Assembly: GCA_947247005.1 (NCBI GenBank)
Contig: OX365949.1
Span: 9,620,001-9,684,000, forward strand
Length of the DNA: 64,000 nt
Direction: 5' to 3'
Origin: Spisula solida
Lineage: Eukaryota; Mollusca; Bivalvia; Venerida; Mactridae
Position 1 is the stretch's first letter; every line of letters begins with the position of its first letter. The notes beneath the pieces were generated by a model that was not told the origin of the DNA, ran no database searches, and worked only from the letters and a program-made list of their open reading frames with translations. The position numbers were made by a program, and so were the translations under genes. This document shows, one piece after another, positions 21,720-31,813 of the stretch.

Positions 21720-22915
21720 TTCTCTTACTTCATAAACCACTTACTAGATATTATGCCCATTGCACAAATAAATGGATTAGAGGTCCAAATATTTGAAAAT
21801 CCCTGGCTTTTGATTGGACAAAGAAGTAGGGTAAACTATAAATAAATGAAGATCGACTGTAATATACATGTAAAAGGAATATAATGGATATATTTAACTT
21901 TTGATCAAGGTTACCCCAATTCAAGTTCATTACAAGGAAAACTATGACATGGAACGCGAAAACAAATTCGTATCGTGAAAATATGTTATGGGCAGGATAT
22001 TATTCCAGTGGTGTGGGTCTATGTCATATCGAGCCTGAATCAACCGAAACATTTAATGTCCATTTTTCATTACAAACAAGAATCACCGCGTATAAACCAA
22101 ATAATTGTATCATTTATTGCGATACTATGCAATTCAACTTCTATGACTTACTGTGGTTGAAACATCCGGTGATTTTCTATCAATGTACGATTTATTGCAA
22201 GACTATACCATTCAACATGTACTCCTTATTGCGATAACCAAAAGTTGACTCGTTTATACACTGTTTGAATGACAAGAAGATTTTAGAAATACTATTAGTT
22301 TTAACATATTAATTTTGTTGCCATTATTTACAACATATTATAAAAAATAATATATACATTGCAATTATTATAAGGAGATGATTAGAACGGAAATTCTAAC
22401 ACGATCCGCGGATTAATCCTATAAACATAGTGCAGACAAGAGCATGTATTATTACCCCCATAAAACATACCTATCAAATTTGCTGTTACTATTTACGCCC
22501 CGTATCACGTGACATATTTATGAATGAATGAACGTAAACTTTATAGTAAAATTCTACGAGTCGCGATGGCAAGGCATGTTGCACGAGAATCCAGTGTTAC
22601 AGCTATGACGCGTCTATTTTTAGAAAATCCAATATACTCTCGAAATTAAAATTTCATTAAAACTTCTGATAATCAATTCATATACATTTTTCATTTAATG
22701 AAATTGAAACCCTATACTCGTGTTATCAAAATTGTTTCAATGTTTAAAATGTGTTATTTCCTTCAGAAAATTACGTAGGCCGTTTTCATTAACGAGGGAG
22801 GTAATTGTACCAGCTAATAAGCCACTCAATTTCAGCGTGGAATTATGTTCAATGTCAAATGGGTGAAAATGGAATGCGCGCGGTTAAATAGTGCGGGATA
22901 TTATCGTATTTAGAA
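21720..22915. other. no recognised feature
   Basis: AT-rich; a 97-codon frame at 21944-22237 has no domain. No repeat copy recognised. Confidence 0.4.
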
Positions 22916-22918
22916 TCG

Positions 22919-23088
22919 AAATAAAAACTCTGTTCTTGTATTTTGTCGGTGAATAAAAGACGGGCAATCGTTCGGATGCGGAAAATTAAATCACTCGTGC
23001 TACGCACTCGTGATTTAATTTTTCCGCATCCGAACTCATGCCCGTGTTTTATTCATCGACAATATACGCGAACAGATTTTTATTTCTT
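22919..23088. repeat. 170-bp palindrome (fold-back element)
   Basis: Arms of about 76 bp. GTCGGTGAATAAAAGACGGGC and TTCGGATGCGGAAAATTAAAT on the left are mirrored by ATTTAATTTTTCCGCATCCGAA and GCCCGTGTTTTATTCATCGAC on the right. The loop is CTCGTGCTACGCACTCG, itself partly palindromic. A hairpin-type MITE by structure; no TSD identified. Confidence 0.75.
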
Positions 23089-24247
23089 AAACTAAATCTG
23101 ATAGAGTTCTTCTCCTACATTAACTTCGGTGTTCAAATTCAATTTGTGCCTGGAATTTCAATATCCCATGAATGTAAATAAGAGGAGTGTGAATTCATAA
23201 GAATCATGTACGGCAAGAAATAGTTTGCTGACAAAAAAAAAGAGATAAAATTACTATAGAAAACAGTTAGTACAAATAAAGACAGGATAAATAAGTCGGA
23301 CATATGTTACAGTTAATTTAAAGAAGGTGACGATTCTGTGTATCTGTCGTCTGTCAGATAGAGGTTCCCAATTTATTTATTTCATCACATTATCAAGAGA
23401 AACCAACTTAGTTCCTCCGGTTGCAATTCGAGCACATTATTACCCTATCGGTCATTATACAAACGGACTTAGGTGATCACTATAGAGGTATAAAGTACTA
23501 AAATAAAACTAGAAGTACAAGCTTAGTTAAACACATTTTAATTAACCAACAACCATCATCAATTTAGAATCCAACATACAATAAAATACCTCTCTAACTA
23601 GATGCACAATACTTTATAAACGTAATTCCTAACTTAATACTGTGAATTTAACAATTTACCAAAATAATGCAATTCCAACAATTAAACTTATCATTAATTA
23701 ATTAATAAAAGTAATATAATTTCAAGCAACAGTCGCCAAATATGAGAACAGCTATTAAAGTAAACCAAAACCCTGAATACCCCGGAGAGCGTAAAGTTAC
23801 GCCTCCCGAAGATTCCAACATGCTAACCCATGACTACTCGGTCCGGTTCTCTCTCCCTAACTGTTCTGATCTTGCCTATCATTGACCATACTTAAATATC
23901 AGATTTGCCGGAAATGTCGTGGCAAAAATACGTGGCCTTTACTTCAAACAGACACCATTGATATCACACACGATCTGACCTTTGTATCGCATGTAAGATA
24001 CCAAACAGTGCATCGCTATGAGATATAGTACTATAACATTCAATATTGTATACCTATTATATAACGAGGATTCTGATTGGCTTAGACGGCCTGCACGAGT
24101 GGTCTATATATTTTAATATTCACCTCCCGAAACCGAGGCTTGGGTGGATATAACTTTGTTATGATGTGACGTCATTTCCTGCGATACAACGTTCCAAACA
24201 ACGTAACGTTATTTCCCGTATTATTTGGCCTACAGCTGCTCATACAT
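23089..24247. other. no recognised feature
   Basis: AT-rich intergenic sequence. From about 24050 it may be part of the older element into which the BEL retrotransposon inserted. Confidence 0.4.
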
Positions 24248-24305
24248 ATGAGCCAGTCTCCATGAAAACCTGCTATATTGACATTATGTAATTACTGCAT
24301 GTAAC
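24248..24305. repeat. left arm of an older fold-back element split by the BEL insertion
   Basis: GAGCCAGTCTCCATGAAAACC plus TGCTATATTGAC here is the reverse complement (with few mismatches) of 33532-33567. Removing the LTR element brings the two arms about 0.5 kb apart, as in a fold-back element. The arm ends just before the GTAAC target duplication. Confidence 0.55.
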
Positions 24306-24710
24306 TGTTGCAAACTCTGTACCATTTTATGTTCCATATTTTTATTAATAACGATTTAAACAACTAACACTGAATTTACATCGAATTATTTATTCCTATT
24401 GTATAAAATCATAAAACAATCCAACATAGATCATGATAACAACTGATATAAGAAGAGAGCGAGAAAATAAGAGACAAAAGCTTTTATAGCCAAAGTTCCC
24501 GCCACAAAGGAAGCATGAACCATGTGAAATCAGTGGCAGAATTAGGGCGTTAGGAGCGTTAGGAGCGTCAGGAGCAAAGAAAAGTCACAATGAAGAACAA
24601 TGAACATATATACACATTTATGAGCAACCTAAAGAAGAAGACAATAAGGAGCAAAGTAAAATAACAAGTTAACAACATGTATAATGATACTATTCGCGAT
24701 CTTCGCGACA
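24306..24710 (-). repeat. BEL 3' LTR (405 bp)
   Basis: Runs TGTTGCAAACTC...CTTCGCGACA on the + strand. It has two GGAGCGTTA-type 9-bp units where the other LTR has three. Flanked outside by GTAAC. The element's polypurine-like GTGGCGGGAA lies immediately inside it (24711-24720, minus sense). Confidence 0.95.
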
Positions 24711-24720
24711 TTCCCGCCAC
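24711..24720 (-). other. polypurine tract
   Basis: GTGGCGGGAA (minus sense) abuts the 3' LTR, the expected site for plus-strand priming. Short and with two pyrimidines, but the position is exact. Confidence 0.55.
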
Positions 24721-24729
24721 AAAGGTAAA

Positions 24730-26304
24730 TTACAGTCTGAAATAGTCTCTTTCAACTCTATATGAACCCATAACTTGTACATCGTCCCGAAATGTTCTGG
24801 TCACGATAACGGACATATTGTATATTTCCGTTTGGGTTTGTAGGGTGAAAGGTTCAATGTCTTCACTAAATTCCTCATCACTAAGACTAATTACGTCCGA
24901 CTCCGGACTTCCAACAACACTATCATCTGTCTGAATATCAACACAAACACTGTCACACTCCCTTATAGCTTCAACAATTGGTATGTATGTATCACTAATA
25001 TTGTTATTCACATCCACAAATTCATCAGCACTATCACGACTAGCATTGTCAAGAAATTCATCTGCATCACTCTCTGAATCAGTGATGATAGTATCCTCCT
25101 GAACAACACCAATATCATCCTTTGCTATTAAAACAACAGAATCATCTTTCGGAATATCAACACAAACACTGTCACAATCACTCGTAGCTTCAACAATTGG
25201 TATGTAGTTATCACTAATATTGTTATTCACATCCACAAATTCATCAGCACTATCACGACTAGCATTGTCAAGAAATTCATCTGCATCACTCTCTGAATCA
25301 GTGATGATAGTATCCTCCTGAACAACACCAATATCATCCTTTGCTATTAAAACAACAGAATCATCTTTCGGAATATCAACACAAACACTGTCACAATCAC
25401 TCGTAGCTTCAACAATTGGTATGTAGTTATCACTAATATTGTTATTCACATCCACAAATTCATCAGCACTATCACGACTAGCATTGGCAAGAAATGCATC
25501 TGCATCACTCTCTGAATCAGTGATGATAGTATCCTCCTGAACAACACCAATAGCATCCTTTGCTATTAAAACAACAGAATCATCTTTCGGAATATCAACA
25601 CAAACACTGTAACAATTACCCGTAGCTTCAACAATTGGTATGTAGGTATCACTAATATTGTTATTCACATCCACAAATTCATCAGCACTATCATGACTAG
25701 CATTGTCAACAAATTCATGTGCATGACTGTCTGAATCAGTGATGATGGCATCCTCCTGAACAACACCAATATCATCCTTTGCTATTAAAAAAACAGAATC
25801 ATCTTTCGGAATATCAACACAAACACTGTCACAATCACTCATAGCTTCAACAATTGGTATGTAGGTATCACTAATATTGTTATTCACATCCACAAAATCA
25901 TCCGCACCATCATGAATGAATATGTCAAGAAATTCATCTGCATGACTGTCTGAATCAGTGATGTTGATATCGTCCTGAAGTGAATCCAATTCTGCTATCA
26001 AATCTAGCACACTATCACCATCACTGATGTTTTCTATCCCTGAACGATTGTCAGTACCAACATGGGTGTTGACAGACATGTAACGTGGTGACGACTGTAT
26101 AGCCATGCTGCGAGACACCACTTTAGAATATTTATGAAATTTTTCCAAATGGCCCACAAAGTTACTTCTACGCACAAATTTTCCACTGCAACCAGATTCA
26201 CAACATCGCCAGTATTTTTCAATGAAATGTTTCTCATTAACATGCCTTGTTAAATTTCGTTTTGAAGTAAACGATTTTCCGCAATGATCACAAATATAAC
26301 CCAT
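24730..26304 (-). CDS. zinc-finger/acidic-repeat protein encoded inside the BEL element
   Basis: An intact 524-codon frame with ATG at 26304, on the same strand as pol, ending 19 bp before the 3' LTR. Residues 3-27 form a C2H2 finger (YICDHCGKSF...HVNEKH). Residues about 32-57 form a second, C-x4-C type (CCESGC...HLEKFH). After a Ser-rich linker come five tandem repeats of 73 residues, Asp/Glu/Ser-rich, each containing EFVDVNNNISD, YIPIVEA and SVCVDIPKDDSV; the fifth is partial. The tail contains DVISLSDEEF, resembling a SUMO-interacting motif with acidic flank. There is no signal peptide or membrane segment, so it is not an envelope protein. Function unknown; nucleic-acid binding by the fingers is inferred. 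Confidence 0.8.
   Translation of the reverse strand: MGYICDHCGKSFTSKRNLTRHVNEKHFIEKYWRCCESGCSGKFVRRSNFVGHLEKFHKYSKVVSRSMAIQSSPRYMSVNTHVGTDNRSGIENISDGDSVLDLIAELDSLQDDINITDSDSHADEFLDIFIHDGADDFVDVNNNISDTYIPIVEAMSDCDSVCVDIPKDDSVFLIAKDDIGVVQEDAIITDSDSHAHEFVDNASHDSADEFVDVNNNISDTYIPIVEATGNCYSVCVDIPKDDSVVLIAKDAIGVVQEDTIITDSESDADAFLANASRDSADEFVDVNNNISDNYIPIVEATSDCDSVCVDIPKDDSVVLIAKDDIGVVQEDTIITDSESDADEFLDNASRDSADEFVDVNNNISDNYIPIVEATSDCDSVCVDIPKDDSVVLIAKDDIGVVQEDTIITDSESDADEFLDNASRDSADEFVDVNNNISDTYIPIVEAIRECDSVCVDIQTDDSVVGSPESDVISLSDEEFSEDIEPFTLQTQTEIYNMSVIVTRTFRDDVQVMGSYRVERDYFRL
24880..25975 (-). repeat. 219-bp coding tandem repeat, five copies
   Basis: The anchor AGTGATGATA (or AGTGATGTTG) occurs at 25081, 25300, 25519, 25738 and 25957, spaced exactly 219 bp with no indels. 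The three copies nearest the C terminus are almost identical in DNA; the two nearest the fingers are more diverged. The reading frame is preserved throughout. Confidence 0.95.
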
Positions 26305-26405
26305 CTTATTGAAATACGTGTGTTCCTTTCAACTACGGCAAATCGACTGAGATTTCTTCTAGTACCATGTGCTATTTTTGGCGGGAATCTGTAAACTAAG
26401 TGTTT

Positions 26406-26535
26406 GCTCCTAATCCGAGCCCATGATTTTCTCGTGCATCAGTTGTTACTGACCGCAGTATTATTCCATTGCTCCTAATCCGAGTCCATGATTTTTTCGT
26501 GCATCAGTTGTTACTGACCTCAGTATTTTTCCATT
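26406..26535 (-). repeat. 65-bp tandem duplication between integrase and the extra ORF
   Basis: GCTCCTAATCCGAG starts at 26406 and again at 26471; the two 65-bp units differ at a few positions. It sits in the untranslated gap 26305-26731. Confidence 0.8.
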
Positions 26536-26731
26536 GCTCCTATCAATAGTGTGACACTATCTGAACACTAATCCCATGCACTAATCTATATTACATTCGA
26601 TTGCTCCTATTTTCCATAATTATGTAATATTCAAGATACACTAACAAAGTTTGTGAAACATATAGACTCTTAATGATATGTTGAAACCTCGCCTGTTCAC
26701 GATCCTCCCCTCGACAAGATGTACTAGTATG

Positions 26732-28420
26732 TTAAATCATTGCTTTTATTTTTTGCCGGGCGTTCTCCGATGCTAAACGTGTCAACCGTTTAGATGATGA
26801 AACGTCAGCTGTTGGTTGAATATCCCGAATCACTCTGTTGCAATTGTTGTAATGTGGTAAAACCTCAATAGGATATAGTAAATTTAATGGCCTGCCAATT
26901 ATTCGACCTGACGGGTTTTTTATACTTGCCGATCTGATTTGTCCATCCTTACTAGATCGCAAATGCACTATTTTTCCAAATTTCCAACTCCCCCTCGGAG
27001 TATCATCTTTTATCAATACAACATCACCTACGTTTGGGGGAAATTCCGCTTGGACTCTCTTACCCTTTATATGACTTTGACACCGTTCCCTTAAACTTAG
27101 AAGATATTCATCTTTCCAAAGTTTCCAAAATGTATTTAGCAGTTTTTGTCCTTTATTCCATGTTTTAAGAAGTCGTTCCGCTGAACTTTCACACGGTGTA
27201 TAATTTGGATCTGTGCTGTCTTCCGTTTCCGGTATTCCAGTTTTCGTATTTAAGCAAAGGAAGTGTCCTGGAGTGATAGCTAAGATGGAATTAATATCAT
27301 CTCCTATATACACTAAGGGCCTAGAATTTAAAACAGGTTCTACTTCTTTAAGCACTGTGTGCATCTGATCACTGTTTAAAAGCTTACGACCAATAGCCTT
27401 CCCTAATGACCGCTTAACAAGCCCTATGAGCCTTTCATAGAACCCACCCATCGATGGTGCAAACTCCATTATGAATGACCACTTCATTCCCTTACCAGCA
27501 CAATAACTTTGAACTTCATCACTCTTTAAAATATCTCCCCATACTAATTTAGTTGTTTCACTCGCTAGCTTAAAATGCATTGCATTATCACATACGATTT
27601 CCTCCGGTGTTCCTCTGCTTGCAATAAACCGACGCAAACAGCTAAGAAAAGCGGTTGTAGACATATCTGGAACTAGTTCTAGATGTACTGCTCTTATTAC
27701 CATACAAGTAAAAAGGCAAACCCACACCTTTTTAGTTTCGTGAGTGTCTTTGGTGTATAATGGTCCCATATAGTCCAATCCTGTATGTGTGAATGGAATT
27801 GCTTCTGACACTCGTGTGTGTGGTAATGGGGCCATTGGTGGCATTCTGTAATGTCCACCCTCTATTCGTCGGCACTTTAAACAAGACTTCAATATTTTGC
27901 GAACAGTTGCTCTACCTTGTGGTACCCAAAACGTGTATCTCAGTTTACACAATGTCTGTGAGACACCACTATGTAACAATTCTCCGTGCACCTTTTCAAT
28001 TATCAACTGTGTAAATCTATCTTCGCTTGGTAATAAAATCAGAAGTTTTGCCGATTGACAACAATCTGCATTTTCTAATCTACCTCGGCATCTTAACAGA
28101 CCAGAAGTATCAATGTATAGACCAAGCTGTTTTACCAAGTTGTGCGGTTTATTTAATGACAAAGAACTAAGCACAGCAGAAAAGTGGTATCGTTGAATGT
28201 ATAGCAACCACAAGATTTCAGCCTTTTTAATGTCATCACAACTAAGTGACCTATTTTCATACGTTGTACCTCTAAGCCTTTGTATGAATCTCCAACACCA
28301 AGCTGTGGTTCTTATTAACCAAGATGAATATCGGTAGATATCCATATGAAACGGCGATTCCGCAGGTAATCGGAAGTTAATTTTCTGATGGTTTGATGTT
28401 GGGGTTGGTATCATATCCAA
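26732..28420 (-). CDS. BEL integrase with C-terminal DUF5641-like domain
   Basis: In frame with RT/RNase H; the segment after TAG 28493 has no ATG before a TTG at 28420, so it is the tail of pol and not a separate gene. A zinc-binding HHCC domain includes HGELLHSG and CLKC. The core has D in TGLDYMGPL, D in VCDNAMHF and E in GGFYERLIGLVKR, giving a D,D,E set. The C-terminal FPPNVGDVVLIKDD...WKFGKI segment is the usual DUF5641-like end of BEL integrases. It ends normally at 26732. Confidence 0.88.
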   Translation of the reverse strand: MDMIPTPTSNHQKINFRLPAESPFHMDIYRYSSWLIRTTAWCWRFIQRLRGTTYENRSLSCDDIKKAEILWLLYIQRYHFSAVLSSLSLNKPHNLVKQLGLYIDTSGLLRCRGRLENADCCQSAKLLILLPSEDRFTQLIIEKVHGELLHSGVSQTLCKLRYTFWVPQGRATVRKILKSCLKCRRIEGGHYRMPPMAPLPHTRVSEAIPFTHTGLDYMGPLYTKDTHETKKVWVCLFTCMVIRAVHLELVPDMSTTAFLSCLRRFIASRGTPEEIVCDNAMHFKLASETTKLVWGDILKSDEVQSYCAGKGMKWSFIMEFAPSMGGFYERLIGLVKRSLGKAIGRKLLNSDQMHTVLKEVEPVLNSRPLVYIGDDINSILAITPGHFLCLNTKTGIPETEDSTDPNYTPCESSAERLLKTWNKGQKLLNTFWKLWKDEYLLSLRERCQSHIKGKRVQAEFPPNVGDVVLIKDDTPRGSWKFGKIVHLRSSKDGQIRSASIKNPSGRIIGRPLNLLYPIEVLPHYNNCNRVIRDIQPTADVSSSKRLTRLASENARQKIKAMI

Positions 28421-28492
28421 ATTTGCACATTCGGTATCTTTATCGGTGCTTTCATAGCCATAGTCATTGCTGTTTTCAAGATTTTCAGTTTT

Positions 28493-29965
28493 CTATACGG
28501 ATGCATACGACAACAATGGCCAGTTGTCAATCGGTTCTATTAACCATTCTGGTCCGTGCCACCACAGTTTATTGATACACAGGTTCTGTAACGTACACCC
28601 TCTGCTGGATATATCCGATGGGTTTTCCTTGGTGTTAACATAATGAAACGTAATGTCTTTATGAATCTTTATTTCCTTGACTCTGTTTGCAACAAAACCG
28701 GGCAAAGATTTCTCTGAAATAATCCACTGAAGAGCACATTGAGAATCAGAAACTACAAATATGTGTTTTATATTCATATGCACTTCAGATTTCACAAAGT
28801 TTACACTCCTAACACCTATCAGTAATGCCATTAACTCTAACCTTGGCATACTCATTCCTCTTACTGGCGTAAGTCTCGATTTGGAGAACATCAAGTCCGC
28901 CTTTCGTTCGCTGTTGTTCACTTGAAGTAAATATATTGTTGACGCATATGCTTTGCTAGACGCATCACAAAAACAAACCAGGGAATATTCAACGTCACCC
29001 TCCAACATTGACAAAGAGACACATCTAGGTATTTCTATCTTAGATATTCCTAAGAAGTCAGTCTTTATCGACATCCATTCTGCAGAATCTTTGTCATCCA
29101 GCGCATCGTCCCAGTCCATATTCTTAGACCACATATTCTGTAACAGCACTTTCCCTCGTAGAGTAACAGGTGAGAAAAGACCGAGAGGATCAAACACTGA
29201 GGCAACCTGTTTTAGAACATTCCTCTTGGTGAGCTTAACGTCCTCGTTGAGAATTTTAACTTCATTGACACTCAGTGTGTCTCTTTCTGTATTCCAATGA
29301 TGACCCAACACCTTCATACATTCTTCCTTGACGATATCAGTATCTGGAATAACATTGTTCACTTCTGTATTACTAGTTTTCCACTCGCGAAGATTCATCT
29401 TAGCTTCACCGAATATTGACTTTGCTACTCGATAAAGATCCACAGCATCATTAACAGTTTTTGTTCCTGTTATGACATTGTCCATGTAAATATCAGTTTT
29501 GAGTTTCTCTGCTATTTCGGTTTGGTAAGAATCTAAGTGACTTTCAATCACCGCACCAAGTAGAAACGGACTGGAAATAATACCGAAAGGGTTACGACAG
29601 AAACGGAATTCCTGAATATTTTGATCATTTACCCAAGTTTGGTCAACGTTTTTAAACCAAAGGAACCGTGTTACGTCCCTCTCACTTTGCTGTAAACCTA
29701 CTTGTAGGAAGGCCTTCTCAATGTCAGCAACTATACCAATGGGATGAAGTCTGAATCGCAATATCATGCCACATAGGTCATGAAGTAAGACAGGACCCCT
29801 ATACAAACACTCATTTAGACTTTGATTTTCAACTTTAGTTTTGGCTGATGCGTCATATACTACACGAAGTTTCGTCGTAGTTTTCTGAGGACTGATGACA
29901 ACGTGGTGTGGAATGTAGTGTTTAATTCCATCAGCACTTGTTCTATGTACCTTCTCAATTATTCC
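28493..29965 (-). CDS. BEL reverse transcriptase and RNase H
   Basis: Same frame as the preceding segment, separated only by TAG at 29966. The first ATG-type start is at 29806, but RT sequence (IPHHVVISPQKTTTK, VVYDASA) is readable before it. RT block A is VADIEKAFLQV, block B PFGIISSPFLL, and the catalytic box reads YMDN in place of YxDD. RNase H residues are visible in CFCDASSKAYAS, RLELMALL and VVSDSQCALQW. The frame ends in a second in-frame TAG (28493-28495), after which integrase continues in the same frame. Confidence 0.85.
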   Translation of the reverse strand, partial: GIIEKVHRTSADGIKHYIPHHVVISPQKTTTKLRVVYDASAKTKVENQSLNECLYRGPVLLHDLCGMILRFRLHPIGIVADIEKAFLQVGLQQSERDVTRFLWFKNVDQTWVNDQNIQEFRFCRNPFGIISSPFLLGAVIESHLDSYQTEIAEKLKTDIYMDNVITGTKTVNDAVDLYRVAKSIFGEAKMNLREWKTSNTEVNNVIPDTDIVKEECMKVLGHHWNTERDTLSVNEVKILNEDVKLTKRNVLKQVASVFDPLGLFSPVTLRGKVLLQNMWSKNMDWDDALDDKDSAEWMSIKTDFLGISKIEIPRCVSLSMLEGDVEYSLVCFCDASSKAYASTIYLLQVNNSERKADLMFSKSRLTPVRGMSMPRLELMALLIGVRSVNFVKSEVHMNIKHIFVVSDSQCALQWIISEKSLPGFVANRVKEIKIHKDITFHYVNTKENPSDISSRGCTLQNLCINKLWWHGPEWLIEPIDNWPLLSYASV

Positions 29966-31813
29966 CTATTCCAATTGATCCTGAATGATAGCATTGTATT
30001 TCCTCATTAATTCTGGTTTCCTTTGAAGCTTTGATGCTAAGGGCTTTAACCGTCCCATTGCAAGACCTCGGTTTTCTGGAAGGTCAGGAACTTCATTCTT
30101 CCAAGGCCATGTTACAAAGTATCTTCCGTTTTCCCGTTTAATTGTATTTCTGAACCGTTCCATTGCCCGTTCATCTTCCCTATCCTGAACATTACCACCT
30201 TTAATTCCTAAGGTTTCGAGATTCCAAAAGTCCTCTAAATCTGGCTTTCTGGGTAAGGAACTATCAACACTGGCAAACACATTCGTTTTTGAGATCTGGT
30301 TTCCATGTGTCATGACAAACATATTCACTGCATTGGGACTGTGATCAATTGCATTAGTCGGTGTTCGACCAGTCAGGATCCAACCCAACTTGGATGCTAA
30401 CAAATACAGGCCTGGTTGAACTTCAATTTTCTCTGACAACAGGAAGTCAAGATAATAATCATTTCCAATCAGCAATTCTACTGTGCCGGATTCACTTTCC
30501 CGGGGTACAGTGTCTGCTAGCTTCATATTTTGGGTTAGGTCTATGAAATGTTCCCTATCTGCAAGTATCACTGGCTTTCTCTGTATGGTCCCAGTAATGT
30601 TTGGAACGATGTTCACTGAAACTGTCATATATTTCCCACTATTCAGTTTAATTTCCAACTTTGTTAATTTGGTTTTGATAACCTTAGTCCGTTCACAACC
30701 AAATGTCACTAATCTGAGTTCGTGTCCACCATCTTCTTGAAGTTCTAATTTGTCTGCTAATCGTTTCGTGATGTAGGACCTTTGTGAACCGGTATCCATG
30801 AATAAACGGACGTCTAAATTCCTAGCAGAATTTTGATGTTTGATCTCAGCCAATGCTGTTTGCATAAGTACCGTTTCTTCTGACGATAAGAGCACATTTT
30901 CATACGGTAAATCGTCAGGTGTATCACTTTGCTCTTCTTCCTCTGCGAAATTTACACTTTCGTTCACAGCCTTGTTAGGAAACTTTTTGGGACATAAGCT
31001 TCTGTGATGAGCACTTATCTGTCCACAGTAAACGCACGTCTTTGAAGATATACAATCTGATGAGTAGTGTCCCTCGTTCAAGCATCTGTAGCAGCTTCCT
31101 TTTAATTGTCTTCGTCTGTCTTCGATAGTCTTGTATCTCTGACATTCGTCGCTCCAGTGCTTGTTATGGCAAAACCTACACTGGTTACCTGTTGATTTTG
31201 CATTGACCTTTGTGTTTGTCGTCAATGATTCACTTCCGAACCTTTCATATGCTTTCCTTTCTGAATGATAGGTATTGTCGCTGGCTCCTACTTTAGGCTT
31301 GTTTGTTGACATGTCCATGGTCTTCACTTCATCGCTCTTTTCTCTTGCGACGATATACTGACGTAATCTATCACGGAGACGATATACTGTCCACTTATTA
31401 TCGGAACCATTCATAATTTCCAGTTGTAATAACACCTCTTGTGGTAATTTCTTTCTAATCATTGAGACGAAAATAGCTTGATCTACATCTTGTTTCAAAA
31501 CATCAAGACTCCTAAGAAGCCTTTCAATTTCGTCGAGCATATTTTTCAAACTTTCTGTTGTGCCTTTGGCAGGATTAAGATCAATCATAGCATTGTAGTG
31601 CAGATCAATTACTTCTTGTTTATTTCCGAATCTTTCACGCAGGATATCTATCGCCAATTTATAATTTTTATTGGATAATGCAAGACCATCAATCGAACTC
31701 TTGGCATCTCCAGTCAATTTATTTCTCAGGTAATTAAACTTATCAATATTTGATATGCTTGTGTTCATATCAACCGCACTTTCAAGCGAGTCCCAAAACT
31801 CTATCCAGCGCAG
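29966..31813 (-). CDS. BEL gag C-terminal half, zinc knuckles, aspartic protease and start of RT
   Basis: The first ATG in the frame is at 31768 (600 codons from there), but homology starts upstream at WIEFWDS (about 31812). The gag core includes ISNIDKFNYLRNKLTGDAK. Zinc-knuckle-like Cys/His clusters follow: CRFCHNKHWSDEC, CYRCLNEGHYSSDC and CVYCGQISAHHRSLC. The aspartic protease has DTGSQRSYI as catalytic motif (DUF1758-like). The frame continues through FWNLETLGI and ends at an in-frame TAG (29966-29968), inside the region that leads into RT. Confidence 0.85.
   Translation of the reverse strand: MRWIEFWDSLESAVDMNTSISNIDKFNYLRNKLTGDAKSSIDGLALSNKNYKLAIDILRERFGNKQEVIDLHYNAMIDLNPAKGTTESLKNMLDEIERLLRSLDVLKQDVDQAIFVSMIRKKLPQEVLLQLEIMNGSDNKWTVYRLRDRLRQYIVAREKSDEVKTMDMSTNKPKVGASDNTYHSERKAYERFGSESLTTNTKVNAKSTGNQCRFCHNKHWSDECQRYKTIEDRRRQLKGSCYRCLNEGHYSSDCISSKTCVYCGQISAHHRSLCPKKFPNKAVNESVNFAEEEEQSDTPDDLPYENVLLSSEETVLMQTALAEIKHQNSARNLDVRLFMDTGSQRSYITKRLADKLELQEDGGHELRLVTFGCERTKVIKTKLTKLEIKLNSGKYMTVSVNIVPNITGTIQRKPVILADREHFIDLTQNMKLADTVPRESESGTVELLIGNDYYLDFLLSEKIEVQPGLYLLASKLGWILTGRTPTNAIDHSPNAVNMFVMTHGNQISKTNVFASVDSSLPRKPDLEDFWNLETLGIKGGNVQDREDERAMERFRNTIKRENGRYFVTWPWKNEVPDLPENRGLAMGRLKPLASKLQRKPELMRKYNAIIQDQLE

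Noticed and set aside
24730..26304. Reading the extra BEL ORF as an envelope gene
   Set aside because: No signal peptide, no hydrophobic fusion or membrane segment and no envelope-like Cys pattern. It has zinc fingers and acidic repeats instead.
28953..29300. 115-codon + strand frame inside the BEL RT region
   Set aside because: Antisense shadow of RT/RNase H coding sequence; no features of its own.
29966..29968. Programmed TAG readthrough as the gag-pol strategy
   Set aside because: The stop lies within the RT-leading region, well after the protease and not at a gag/pol boundary. A second TAG sits between RNase H and integrase. Simple decay is more likely.
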